This document shows positions 1 through 9,489 of a DNA stretch of 64,000 nucleotides, piece by piece. Each line of letters starts with the position of its first letter. Position 1 is the stretch's first letter. The notes beneath the pieces were generated by a model, which did not search any database, was not told the origin of the DNA, and worked only from the letters and a program-made list of their open reading frames with translations. The stretch covers positions 95,698,087-95,762,086 of the forward strand of contig CM043966.1 of NCBI GenBank assembly GCA_014529385.2. The letters run 5' to 3'. The position numbers and the translations under genes were made by a program. The stretch comes from Adiantum capillus-veneris (Eukaryota > Streptophyta > Polypodiopsida > Polypodiales > Pteridaceae).

Positions 1-400
1 ATTTTCTACGTTTTCTGGTTTGCACTGCACAGTTAGCATTTTTTGCATTTAATTTTCAATTTCTGCATTTGCTGCGTTTAATTTTCTGTCAAGTTCCAAT
101 TTCTGCAATTTTCTGCATTTTCTGTGCTTTTTTCAATTTTCTGCATTTCTTGCGTTTTTTCATTTTCTGCAATTTCTGCATTTTCAATTTCTGCGTTTTC
201 AATTTCTGTATTTTCTGCATTAAAAATAAAAAAATAAAAAAAAATTTGGAAAAAAAAATTCTGAAAAAAAAAAATAATAAATTTTGTTTTTAAAAAAAGC
301 GGAAAATAAAAACGCGAGTGACCGGGCGGTTAAATTTTTTCGAAAATAAAAAACGTGACTCTTAAAACGGACGGGTTGGTTTGTATAAAAGATAGATCGG
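1..400. repeat. T-rich low-complexity tract
   Basis: This stretch is dominated by imperfect repeats of a TTTTCTGCATTT-like unit, then an A-rich block around 225-295. It encodes nothing convincing: the short frames through it are low-complexity phenylalanine/cysteine or lysine runs. A TATAAAA at about 384-390 could be an LTR promoter of the element that follows, but the left part of that element lies outside the window, so this is inference. Confidence 0.6.
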
Positions 401-408
401 GATCGTTT

Positions 409-453
409 CCCCAAGCCCAAGCCCAAGCCCAAGCCCAAGCCCAAGCCCAAGCC
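409..453. repeat. (CCCAAG)n hexamer minisatellite
   Basis: About seven perfect head-to-tail copies of CCCAAG, ending in a degenerate CCCAGG. It lies just downstream of a TATAAAA box. The unit is not the plant telomere repeat (TTTAGGG or its complement), so it is treated as a simple repeat inside the retroelement leader. Confidence 0.85.
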
Positions 454-841
454 CAGGCCTCAGTCCTCAGTCTTATGATAAATACTAGACTCACTCTTAT
501 ATATATACCCTACTCCCTCAAGAGAGAATGAGAGCATGTGGGACAAGTCCTCCACTCTCCTCCTTTCTCTTCCCACTTGCACCCTTAGACTTTCTAGTTT
601 GTGCCTAGTTCCCTACTGGAAATTGACAGTTTTAGGGATTCCGAGGGCATAGAGTGACCAAACGGAGGGCTGTAAAGCACGGCACGACCCTCTGACCGAT
701 ACGCTCGTTTCGAGCTATCACACGGTCCATTCCACGACACGCTCTAAAAAATCTAGCAAAAAAACAAACAAAAAACACGCTAAAAACTAGTCACAAGGCC
801 TCCTAGAGCAGCTTTTTGACACCTTAGGGTATCAAAAGCAC
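454..841 (+). other. Untranslated leader of gag-protease element
   Basis: There is no ORF here. A TATATATATA stretch near 499-508 is followed by pyrimidine-rich sequence, and the first long ORF opens at 842. The position upstream of gag suggests the end of a 5' LTR plus an internal leader. I could not identify a primer binding site matching a tRNA that I recognise with confidence, so the LTR boundary is unknown. Confidence 0.4.
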
Positions 842-1573
842 ATGCACTTATGCTCTGGGCGGGTGCTAGAACACGAGCATATTGAGGGTGCCTCTGTTCA
901 TACGGACACCCATTACCCATCCACGATAAGCTCTAGACCCTCAGCGGGGACACAAGGTAGCACCACCCAAGACCCTAAAATAGCCGCTAGTGATTCCTCC
1001 TCCGACTCAGAAATCATGGAAGCATACCCTACCCAAAACACTGAGAGAGAAGGCCATGCACCTCCCGAAGCTCCACAGCCTAGTACTAGTATGTTTAGCC
1101 GTTTCATGGAAACATTAGGTAGAGCTACTCGCTCGGAACCTGATGCAAATGAAGCACACGAAGGGGGTGGGGAAGTGGACTCTCCTTTCACATCGCACGT
1201 GGACCCCACACCCCCAAAGAGTGTCCATGTGGATATCCTGCCAACTTCTTACCAAGAAGGCCCTGTTGAGCTGCCTCCTTCAGAAGTTCCCTCTAGAGTA
1301 CCGCTGGTGACAAGTAAAACCACGGGGAGCAACATTGCTTCTACCTCACAAGAAACCGTTAACACGTCGACTCTAGAAGGATTGTTCATTAATGATCATT
1401 GGACATACGACCTCCACACTGAGGTGTTGACGGATCTACACTCTGGCCACGCCTACCATGTAGGATGGATAGAGATTGTACAATCCACCTCTAGTGCCAC
1501 GAGCATCGAAGATCAACAGAAAATGATCTGTAATGTTATCCATGGCATTATTCAATCAGAAAGGCAAAACTGA
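842..1573 (+). CDS. Retroelement 5' ORF, unknown function
   Basis: A 243-residue frame with start at 842 that I do not recognise. It is rich in Ser, Thr, Pro and Glu, acidic in the middle, and has no membrane segment or metal-binding motif. The last 70 residues look more ordered, with aromatic residues and the sequence DHWTYDLHTE. It stops 27 bases before the start of gag and belongs to the same transcription unit by position. The frame has stayed open in a region with otherwise few long frames, which supports a real coding history. It could be an extra N-terminal gag module or an accessory ORF. The neighbouring element at 8181-8975 has a similarly unassigned region ahead of gag. Confidence 0.45.
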   Translation: MHLCSGRVLEHEHIEGASVHTDTHYPSTISSRPSAGTQGSTTQDPKIAASDSSSDSEIMEAYPTQNTEREGHAPPEAPQPSTSMFSRFMETLGRATRSEPDANEAHEGGGEVDSPFTSHVDPTPPKSVHVDILPTSYQEGPVELPPSEVPSRVPLVTSKTTGSNIASTSQETVNTSTLEGLFINDHWTYDLHTEVLTDLHSGHAYHVGWIEIVQSTSSATSIEDQQKMICNVIHGIIQSERQN

Positions 1574-1600
1574 GGGGTAAATATACTCTCAATTGGCCCC

Positions 1601-4447
1601 ATGAGATTTCTGGATACGAGCAAGGCTCAACAGCCTACTCTATCACAAATGGAGACTCCTCTAATGAGCCCCATGGACCCATCTTACGTCATTTCACCTG
1701 GGGTCTCTATGCAATCTGAGCCTCCGAGCGAAAACTTTAGCTTCCCTAACTTGGCTCAACCCTCTATCAAGGAAAACACAGTGCTCACTCTAGGGATAAG
1801 CCTGACAGAGAATGTACCGATGACATCTACGGTTAGCGCAGTGCCACTACCTAGTGTCGTAGTACCTAATATGGGGCCTCGACCATATGTGCCTCTAGCC
1901 CCTTATGCACACATGGCCCCCACACCTCCAATTGTACCACTTGCTTATGCTCCTCGAGTGCCACTCCCTAGCCCTTATCCGAGTGGACCTATGCCCGGTT
2001 ATGTTCCATATCCTGCATCATCCACACATATGCCAAGACCGGCACCCGTCCCTCTCCCACATATGATTCCAAGAGTACCTCCACCGGCCCTGCCTCCTCA
2101 CATAGGTGACTTGGCAGCGTTTGCTCAAACCATAGGTCGATCTATCGCGGAAAATATGCGTCACGCATCTGATAGAGAGCCTAGAAGTAAGGCAGTACAA
2201 ATTGCCAAACTCACGCAAAAATTCAATGGGGACGAAGATGCTAGAAAACACATTGAAGTGTTTGAACAAGTATGTGATTCCTTAGGGGAACGCAACGAAC
2301 TACATAAGTGCAATGCCTTAAGCTTGACATTAAGTGGGAAGGCTGGAGATTGGTATAGAACCCTAAGGGTGGACGAGAAAACAATCTACCCTACCCTTCG
2401 AAGGTTGTTTCTAAAGGAGTACATACGAGAAGGTGTGCTTTGGGGTGTAGCATCTCAGCTACAGAAGGCCGAACGTAAGGAAGGAGAGTCGGTAAGGGAC
2501 TTCATTAGTCGTCTAAAGCACTTAAACTCTCGTTGCCCTGTAAATGAGCGCTTCAACAATAACCAACTGCTTGATCGATTCATTCGAGAGTTGAGGAATG
2601 AAGGAATCTATAATGGACTAGTGATTAGAGGTATCACAACTTGGGAAGATGTCATTGCCAATGCAATCCAACTAGAGGACAACTTGATGATAGCAGGCAT
2701 GAGGGTGTCTACTGACACGAGATCCACTAGCTCACAAGCCATTGAGTATGAACCCATGACTGCAAAGCCCATTGCCAATGAGCCAAAGGTATTTGAGACA
2801 TTCTTGACAGACCTCACCAAGGCAATCCAAGAGTCTCTTAAGGATAATCGACCCCCTCAAAATAGTCACATGTATCCAAGAAGGGAGCAACAATGGTGTT
2901 CCATTTGCTTAGGTCCACATAGCACTAGTGAGTGCCCTACGTTTAGAGTAAAATTTAATGGAACTTGCAACGCATGTGGTAGGTATGGTCACCAAGCTAA
3001 GGATTGTTTAATGATCAAACGTATGATGGCAAATAGACCACCTGTAGGCTGGACGGATGCACCTCGAGCTCCTGTATTGATGCCTACTCCACCTGTTGAG
3101 CAACTACCGCAACACATGGTCCCTAGATCTCAAAATGTTGTACAAGCTACACCGCTACCGCCTCCTGTGCTAGGACCGCAGCCCCCGCATCCAAGAGTCG
3201 CCCCTATGAACCAAGTGGGTTGCGAGCCATCAAATGCTTATCCAGATGGCTGTGAGGAGGAAATAGACACTAGTATTGCCTACGGACTTGATACATTGGA
3301 AGAGTGTCCTATATACTACATGGAAGATTGTTGGGGGCAAGTCAAGCCGGTTTATCAAGCTGCTGCTCTCGCATCCAGAGGTCAAAATATCAACACCCAG
3401 GCTAGGAGGCCACCTCTTCAATGCTACGAGTGTGGTGGACCACATCGAGCAGCGGAGTGCCCTATTAGGCTGCAAAAGAATGCTGCACAGATGCAAATGA
3501 ATCAAGGGAGCACGTCTGCAATGCCAATACTCACATGTAATCGTTGTGGCATAGATCACTTGATTGTCCAATGCCCCTATAACCCAAATGCGCCTAAAAT
3601 CACACCCCTGAATTTGGTCGAAATTGCTAGTGTGACATCGCCAATACCACCCGTCGCACCCGCTTATGCGATTACACGGTCCATGCTTCAAGGGCCAGGC
3701 CATATCCTCGAAGAGAGAGATACCGCGTCAGTTATCCAAGCAAAGAAAAAGAAGACACGAAGGAAGAAGTCGCAGAATACGGAAAATTCAAAGCCAAGTT
3801 CCAAAACAAACATAGGAACAGGAGATGACCCCGTGTATATGAATGACCTCGAGGATGATTCATATTCAATTGAGACAATGGAGACTAGAACCAATACCAC
3901 AAAGGGAAAGACCGACAAAGAAAACCGTAACATGGAACCAAATGAAAACCGAATAAGAGAAAATCATAAAGAGCCTCTGAAAACACCACAAGTGTTTCCA
4001 AATCCAATCCAAGACCCCCAAGATAAACCGCAGGGGCAAAAAGGGAAGAATCGTAAAAAGAAGATTGGGACGTACCCAAACCCAGTAGACGAGATTGAGC
4101 AGGTGAAACATCTAAGAGGTTTAGTGGAGGAGACTCAAAGGAAACTAGAACCAGAACCCATGCAGGTCAAAATTCATGACACAGTGTTTCCCACGCAAGT
4201 TCATCCACCCCACATGAACCATAGACCGTTAGCCATATCTAGTATCATCCAAGAAGGGAGTGAGGACGGGACATCAGAAAGTGAGCATACACCCTTCTTG
4301 TTGGAAAGGATGTTTAACGAAGGAATACTTGATCCCATTGAGGAATATGAGATTCCATCCTCACCAGTTCCTAGTCAAGGACCTACACCCTGCAAAACGC
4401 CAATGAATGTTGCCAAACTAGTGGACTTCATGTCTTCTGAGGTCTGA
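1601..4447 (+). CDS. gag: Gag polyprotein (capsid plus four zinc knuckles)
   Basis: 948 residues. The first 180 are Pro-rich, with repeated PxPLP-type stretches. Residues about 190-380 match the retrotransposon gag (capsid) fold, with the hallmarks KLTQKFNGDED, LSGKAGDWYRTL and VRDFISRLKHL. Four CX2CX3-4HX4C knuckles follow: CSICLGPHSTSEC, CNACGRYGHQAKDC, CYECGGPHRAAEC and CNRCGIDHLIVQC. The C-terminal 200 residues are Lys/Glu-rich and probably unstructured. Gag packages element RNA into virus-like particles. The frame ends at a TGA (4445-4447), but the same frame continues open into the protease, so gag and protease are separated only by this codon. Four knuckles are more than the one or two usual for gypsy gag. 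Confidence 0.85.
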   Translation: MRFLDTSKAQQPTLSQMETPLMSPMDPSYVISPGVSMQSEPPSENFSFPNLAQPSIKENTVLTLGISLTENVPMTSTVSAVPLPSVVVPNMGPRPYVPLAPYAHMAPTPPIVPLAYAPRVPLPSPYPSGPMPGYVPYPASSTHMPRPAPVPLPHMIPRVPPPALPPHIGDLAAFAQTIGRSIAENMRHASDREPRSKAVQIAKLTQKFNGDEDARKHIEVFEQVCDSLGERNELHKCNALSLTLSGKAGDWYRTLRVDEKTIYPTLRRLFLKEYIREGVLWGVASQLQKAERKEGESVRDFISRLKHLNSRCPVNERFNNNQLLDRFIRELRNEGIYNGLVIRGITTWEDVIANAIQLEDNLMIAGMRVSTDTRSTSSQAIEYEPMTAKPIANEPKVFETFLTDLTKAIQESLKDNRPPQNSHMYPRREQQWCSICLGPHSTSECPTFRVKFNGTCNACGRYGHQAKDCLMIKRMMANRPPVGWTDAPRAPVLMPTPPVEQLPQHMVPRSQNVVQATPLPPPVLGPQPPHPRVAPMNQVGCEPSNAYPDGCEEEIDTSIAYGLDTLEECPIYYMEDCWGQVKPVYQAAALASRGQNINTQARRPPLQCYECGGPHRAAECPIRLQKNAAQMQMNQGSTSAMPILTCNRCGIDHLIVQCPYNPNAPKITPLNLVEIASVTSPIPPVAPAYAITRSMLQGPGHILEERDTASVIQAKKKKTRRKKSQNTENSKPSSKTNIGTGDDPVYMNDLEDDSYSIETMETRTNTTKGKTDKENRNMEPNENRIRENHKEPLKTPQVFPNPIQDPQDKPQGQKGKNRKKKIGTYPNPVDEIEQVKHLRGLVEETQRKLEPEPMQVKIHDTVFPTQVHPPHMNHRPLAISSIIQEGSEDGTSESEHTPFLLERMFNEGILDPIEEYEIPSSPVPSQGPTPCKTPMNVAKLVDFMSSEV

Positions 4448-5347
4448 ACCACGATCATAGCAAAGCTGTATGGAGATCCTGAGTTATTCCTTGCATTTCG
4501 AGCATTCCTTAACGGAGAGCTACGAACGGGATTACCGCAGTTTGCGCAACCAAATAGGCCTGACTCGATTATGATTGATGAGGAAAATCATGTGCAATCA
4601 CTTGACTTAGATGGACACGAGTTTGTGATCGAGGTACCCATTAACGAATTAGGGAAGTATTTTGAAGGCGACGAGTCTAATGCGACCCTACCCATCACTA
4701 CCAAGAGATTAACTATAAAGGGAATTCTTGATGGTGGTGCGGGAGTTAGCATCGTTACAAAAGATTGTTGGGAATCCATGGGAAAACCCCGCCTCAGTGT
4801 TACTAACATTGTGGTAAAGATGGCAAATGGTACCATAGCCAAACCTATGGGGATGCTCAAGGATCTTAAGATCAAAGTTCTAGGACACAAGGTACGACAT
4901 ACGTTCATTGTAATGGATTTCTCTAAACACCTTATGTCATATGAAATGATTTTAGGACGACCATTCATGAGGGAAGCACAAATGGCTCACGATTGGTCTA
5001 AAAATCATGTCTATTTGCAATTCCAAGACTCTGTCCTTAGAGTGGATTTGGTGACTGGTAAGGTACACCCCTTAGGGAGTAAAACCATTATTGATCATCG
5101 CTCTGACACCACAGTTCACTCGGCCCCACTACAATATTGTTACACTTGTAAGAAGGATACAGACATTGGCCAAGATTCTCCTTATATGGATATCCTACCT
5201 GGGATGACTGAGTCGGACAATGGGGATTGGGTCCACCTAGCATCAACCATAGACACTTGGGGAAATAGGGGGATGACCTGGGTAACACCTGAGGGGGATG
5301 AAATGCCTATACCCTTAAATGCTACAAGCAATGCATATCGCTTCTGA
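4448..5347 (+). CDS. Retropepsin-like aspartic protease, in frame after gag stop
   Basis: The gag frame continues directly after the TGA without a shift; the first internal ATG is at 4571. The catalytic loop reads ILDGGAGVSIV at about 4729-4761, with DGGA where most retropepsins have DSGA or DTGA. The flap/C-terminal hallmark MILGRPFMREAQM follows. This protease would cut the gag product during particle maturation. The C-terminal 100 residues, after VHPLG, match no domain I know. Whether the protease is made by readthrough of the TGA or is lost through a CGA-to-TGA mutation cannot be decided from sequence. The DGGA loop also occurs in the minus-strand element at 62966-63460, so it may be tolerated in plant gypsy proteases. 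Confidence 0.75.
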   Translation, partial: TTIIAKLYGDPELFLAFRAFLNGELRTGLPQFAQPNRPDSIMIDEENHVQSLDLDGHEFVIEVPINELGKYFEGDESNATLPITTKRLTIKGILDGGAGVSIVTKDCWESMGKPRLSVTNIVVKMANGTIAKPMGMLKDLKIKVLGHKVRHTFIVMDFSKHLMSYEMILGRPFMREAQMAHDWSKNHVYLQFQDSVLRVDLVTGKVHPLGSKTIIDHRSDTTVHSAPLQYCYTCKKDTDIGQDSPYMDILPGMTESDNGDWVHLASTIDTWGNRGMTWVTPEGDEMPIPLNATSNAYRF

Positions 5348-6020
5348 CAAGACTCATCCTAATGTAACGAAGAAAACATACAAGTGGGTCCCTAAAGCTT
5401 CTTTAGTTACCATAGCTAATGCTAAAAAACAGAAGCCTTGTAAGAAACGTACCACTCGCTCCAAGAAAAGTAAGAAAATGTTGCGATGGATCCCTAAATG
5501 ACTATTGGAAGCCCAAGGCTACTATCAAGGAAATGATCAAATCTGGGTGCCAAAACGTAGATTGTGCTCTTACCTATCACTTGACCCAAGTGAGCCCAAT
5601 CCCGTAGCTCCAAAACGAATCAATGATCGTGAAAAGAAAAAAATCACAGAATGCTACACACCCGCTCCCGAGCTAGTTTGGGCACCAAAGAAAGAACGAT
5701 TTGTTCCACCTAGCTCAGGAAGGGGGGAGTCCCATGAAGATTCTAGCTCATCATGTAATACATCCATAGAGGTAAAAGCTTCTACACAGCCTCCATCTAT
5801 AGTAGTGGACCTCCATGAAGCTACAAAAGAATCCACACCTCCCAGTGTTCAAGAATCACCTGATGAACCACTTCAAGTTCGATCCTGGGAGAGTACCTTA
5901 CCACCCTTGCAGCTTGACGAGGCACCTAGGGTAATAGAAAACTACTGGCAAAAATCCTCACCTATTACCAACTGGAACAATTGGTTTCAAAGGGTGGCAA
6001 GCTCATTTCAAACGGTATGA
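5319..6020 (+). CDS. 3' ORF with repeated W-x-P-K motifs, one in-frame TGA
   Basis: The frame is +1 relative to the protease and overlaps its end. It is open from 5319 to 6020 apart from one TGA at 5499-5501. It is basic at first and then Ser/Pro/Glu-rich. Four short motifs recur: KWVPKAS, RWIPK, IWVPKRR and VWAPKKE. No polymerase, nuclease or envelope feature is present. It occupies the place where RT would be expected and ends just before the purine tract. I do not recognise the function. It may be a relic of a longer gag-pol linker or a lineage-specific ORF. Confidence 0.45.
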
Positions 6021-6027
6021 TCTACCC

Positions 6028-6041
6028 AAGGAAGGGGGGAG
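6028..6041 (+). promoter_or_regulatory. Polypurine tract
   Basis: AAGGAAGGGGGGAG lies eight bases after the last ORF and directly before TGTTTGTGGACATCC. A purine run followed by TG is the expected plus-strand primer and 3' LTR start of an LTR retrotransposon. The match to known layout is good, but the 3' LTR was not confirmed by a 5' copy. Confidence 0.65.
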
Positions 6042-7639
6042 TGTTTGTGGACATCCATTATTCACTTGCTTCCCTCTCAACCTTTTTCCCTGACCTCTAT
6101 ATCTCCTAATCTTAGGGAATGTACATATAAAGCTTTATACTCACAAAAAACAAAAAATAAAGAGCAAGAGCAATTAGCAAACGAGTATGCACAATAAAAG
6201 TCAAAACATTGACTTAGACCTACACATGTCACATCTGGTACAGTTAAACAGAAACCTATGCCATAAAACACCTTTGATCATCATCACTTGAGTGATGGAG
6301 GGTAGGTAAGATTAGTACGATAGGAGTGTTTCTGTTTTAGAGTTGAGAGATTAGCAAAGTTCTCTTTTCCCACTAATGTGCCTCCTGGAGGTATTCCTTT
6401 TGTTTCCTAGTGTGTATAGGAGCGTGTTGCTATTGATAGGATTTGGACCTTCATGGAACCTTTCTCTCGTTCACACTTCAAATCAAGCGCGACCATCAAC
6501 ACAAACAGGTGTTTTATGTCCATTAGCATTGCCCTTATCTTTTTGCATCCATGTTTATCTGCTTTGATTGTGATTGGTAGCATAATATTCAGCGCATTTG
6601 CTTAGTATCAAACATTTAATTCAATGTAATGTTTTGTCATAATCACTTGTCTAGGTTTAAAAATCAAGCAGTCCGACTAAGCTAGTTTGACCAAGTTAGG
6701 TGTTAGAAATCTTCTCTTAATACCATGGGGAATGTCTTCCTAATAAGCAATGGTTACTTAGGTTCTTAATCCGATTTAGGCAGCATTGTATGAAATGTAC
6801 TAGGGCTTTCGAGTGGGCTTAACCCTATTGACCTTTAGCTTAAGTATTATAAAGGGAGTTTACTAATGTGATGAGCCTGGGGAGGGTAACAATGTTATAT
6901 GACCCCCCAAAGTTACAAAATTAAAATGCTGAAAATGAACAAGCAAAAAATCAAAGTGCCACAATGTAAAATTTTAAGCTGGAAGAGAAATCTTAGCTTG
7001 ATTTGGTACTTCACTCACATGTATTGCCTATGGTACTAGAGCCCTAGAGGTTCCCAGTGTGGGCGCTTTTCCTTGAAAAGCAAAAAACCCAAGGCATACA
7101 AAATAAGCACCCACATCATAATCGAATCAATGTGAAAAGACTTTGGGGGGTCAAAGAAAAAGTAATCAGTCAGGCGATGATTTCATGAGAAATTCCTTTT
7201 ATGGTAGCTTAACTACAAGGTTTTCTAGATATAGCCTCTAGTCAGCCCTCGAACATGAATACTTGGCTCTCGCGATTAAACAACTTAATTGACCACAGAA
7301 AATTAAGAAGCTTACCCATGGTATTAATATTCGATCTCTAGTGCCTTTCGACCGTCAAATTAGCGACCCCAGACTTGTTTAATTTTTTACCTTTACATCT
7401 GTTTATGCATTTGATTACATTGCAATTTAATGTTCATTGCTAACAAATTGTTTGAAATTCTTTTACCAATCAATTTGTCTACCTAAAACTGCATATTCTT
7501 TTTAAGAGAATGCAATTATTGTGCCAATGTTGTTTGATTTTGCAGTGACTGAAGAAGGCTAAGGACATTCATCTCAAATGCTCTTCCACCTCGACGAACC
7601 AACTTCAACTCAATAGCTTCCGAGGACGGAATCTACATC
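6042..7639. other. Gene-free stretch, possible 3' LTR and unassigned sequence
   Basis: No supported coding region. The first part, with a TATAAAG at about 6126, may be the 3' LTR of the gag-protease element. The remainder (about 6650-7630) holds only short frames. The last 100 bases lead into a second purine tract at 7640, so they may be the internal 3' end of another, mostly missing element. Confidence 0.4.
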
Positions 7640-7652
7640 AGGAAGGGGGGCA
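7640..7652 (+). promoter_or_regulatory. Second polypurine tract
   Basis: AGGAAGGGGGGCA precedes TGTTAACCCTCACGG. This is the same layout as at 6028-6041, so an LTR is expected to begin at 7653. A purine tract belongs upstream of a 3' LTR. Finding one in front of the LTR that precedes the next element suggests a tandem LTR-internal-LTR arrangement or a shared LTR. Confidence 0.5.
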
Positions 7653-7947
7653 TGTTAACCCTCACGGCTCACGGACACCCCATCACCTACGACGGACGTG
7701 TATTATGTATTATTTAGAGTCAGGTACCGGGCTTGTCGGACCAATAGGAAAAGGGTAAGAGTGATCGCCGATGAGAGGCGCACTCTAACACGAACATTCA
7801 AGGGATTAGTTGGCTAAGCATGGGCGCCCAAGTGTGAATGGGGTGAGCTCCTATAAAAGCCAACTAAACCTAATTTTTACTCATTCTCTCATTTGTGCAA
7901 TAGAAGAGTGCTCTTGCTCCATCTCCATCTTCTTCTTCTTCACCTCC

Positions 7948-8016
<69 letters not shown>

Positions 8017-8190
8017 TGTGTGCGATCGAGCATTACGAAGGCACGACGGCGGCGAAGCGGTTGAGCGCGGCACGACTGCAGCTTCTTCTTCATCGCGGCG
8101 AGGAATCCACCACGAAGGCGAGCGTAGAGCGGTGAGTGACACACCCTTTGCTCTCTTGAGCTTGCTAGTTTAGGCTTGTTGTGTGCTTGG
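7653..8190 (+). repeat. LTR-like segment with promoter and microsatellites
   Basis: Begins with TG after a purine tract and has a TATAAAAG at about 7852-7860. A (TG)n tract (7949-7984) passes directly into (GA)n (7984-8009), and the gag-like frames of the next element begin just downstream. No second copy was found in the window, so the LTR assignment rests on position and promoter-like content. The 3' boundary is approximate. Confidence 0.45.
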
Positions 8191-8975
8191 AGCCGTTTGT
8201 GGCTCGCACATGGTGTATTGGCAAGTCCCTTGCTTCGACAGTGCGGCAAGGAGCGCACAGTGACCAAGGTAGCTTAGTGTCCACCGAAGAGAGTGTAACT
8301 CAGGCAAGGCTAGATCCACTAGCACCGATTATTGAGGAGGGTAGTGATACTGACACTTCATCAGACAAATCCTTCTTCATGATGGGTAGTCAGCAGCCAA
8401 GAGGTTTCACCTATGACGGACGAATGTCAGGAGCAAGCACCTCCCTAAATCATTTGAATGATTCTAAGTTTACTGTGATCTTCTTAGAAGGAACAAACTC
8501 GAGGGGAGCCCTAGTTTATTCTGATTATTGATGATGCAAGTGTATTTGTATTGAAGAAAGACCGGTTCAGAGACTGGAGATAATTCGAGTCTATGATGAT
8601 GGAGATAGATTCCGAGACGAAAAGGGGAACAACTATCTGATAGTTAGTAACATTGAGGATTACAATAGATATGGAGATAATGTGGCAAAAGGAAAAATGG
8701 TTTCAGAAACTCAAGAACCGCCTCCAAACATTGATCGACCTGGAGCGATTTTTATGTATGATAAGAAAACAAATAAGGTTTCAACTTATAATGAGAATGT
8801 GGGAATTTACAAGCATGAGAGCGAGGAAATAGTCTCTTACTTTCGCTGCAAAGAACCCTACCCAAACAAGTTAAGCAAAGACAAGGTTCTTTACTTATTC
8901 TCTTATGAAATTGCTATGGGAAGGATATCGTTTTTGTTGATAGGTACGGGCGAGAATACCAACGTATTCTCTTAG
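8181..8975 (+). pseudogene. N-terminal gag-region fragments
   Basis: Two open pieces (8181-8531 and 8682-8975) in different frames, separated by stops. The first contains PIIEEGSDTDTSSD, which resembles a Ser/Asp-rich stretch near the end of the gag of the upstream element. The second contains DRPGAIFMYDKKTNKVSTY followed by an acidic helix-like stretch. No catalytic motif is seen. They lie where the N-terminal part of the gag precursor should be. Function beyond being part of gag is unknown. Confidence 0.4.
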
Positions 8976-9489
8976 AGGAGGTAGAAAAGGCAACAGTTCC
9001 AGGAGCATCAACATATACCCCCGATGAAGAGCCAAGAGCCACCTACACCCCTAGCAAATCGACAAATCCATTTTCAGAGGAGTATGACGCGACCTCACAT
9101 TCTACCTGACCGCAGACATTCAACAACCAAAACCAACCAGCAACCCAGCCATCATTGCATGCATGGCTTCGACAGATTGCAACATTATAGCAAGACCAAA
9201 ATCGAGATGGTTATCAAGCTGCATGAGGGCTAAGGGATTTACAAGAACCACCACTCTATTCATGGTATCAAGGAGAGAGTAAGCCAAAGATTCAAGGGTC
9301 AACAGAGCCTGGACGACCAACCATAGAACGAGTTCGAAGAGATGAACCATCTCTTGCAAGAACTGTTAGAAATTATGGCTTAGGAGCACCATTGGGAGAG
9401 GAACCAGCCTACTACAGAAGACCAGAGGAGGTATATCGATTAGGAAGTGGAGATCCAATAATGAGATTTGTAGACGATCCTAGAATTAG

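Larger units (their letters stand above)
380..6041 (+). mobile_element. Non-autonomous Ty3/gypsy-like element, gag and protease only
   Basis: Four collinear ORFs run from 842 to 6020 and end in a purine tract. They contain a retrotransposon gag domain, four CCHC-type zinc knuckles and a retropepsin domain. No reverse transcriptase, RNase H or integrase motif is found in any frame between the protease and the purine tract, so the element could only move with help from a relative. Its protease is clearly related to that of the neighbouring element (11285-12424): both share the ILGRPFMR motif and an xAKPxGxL motif. Left and right ends are approximate because matching LTRs were not found; the left one may lie outside the window. 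Confidence 0.65.

Noticed and set aside
220-450. Minus-strand frame starting with a Gly-Leu repeat
   Set aside because: It is the translation of (CCCAAG)n and of low-complexity T/A runs.
409-453. Telomere-like hexamer
   Set aside because: The unit CCCAAG is not a known plant telomere repeat, and it lies beside a retroelement leader.
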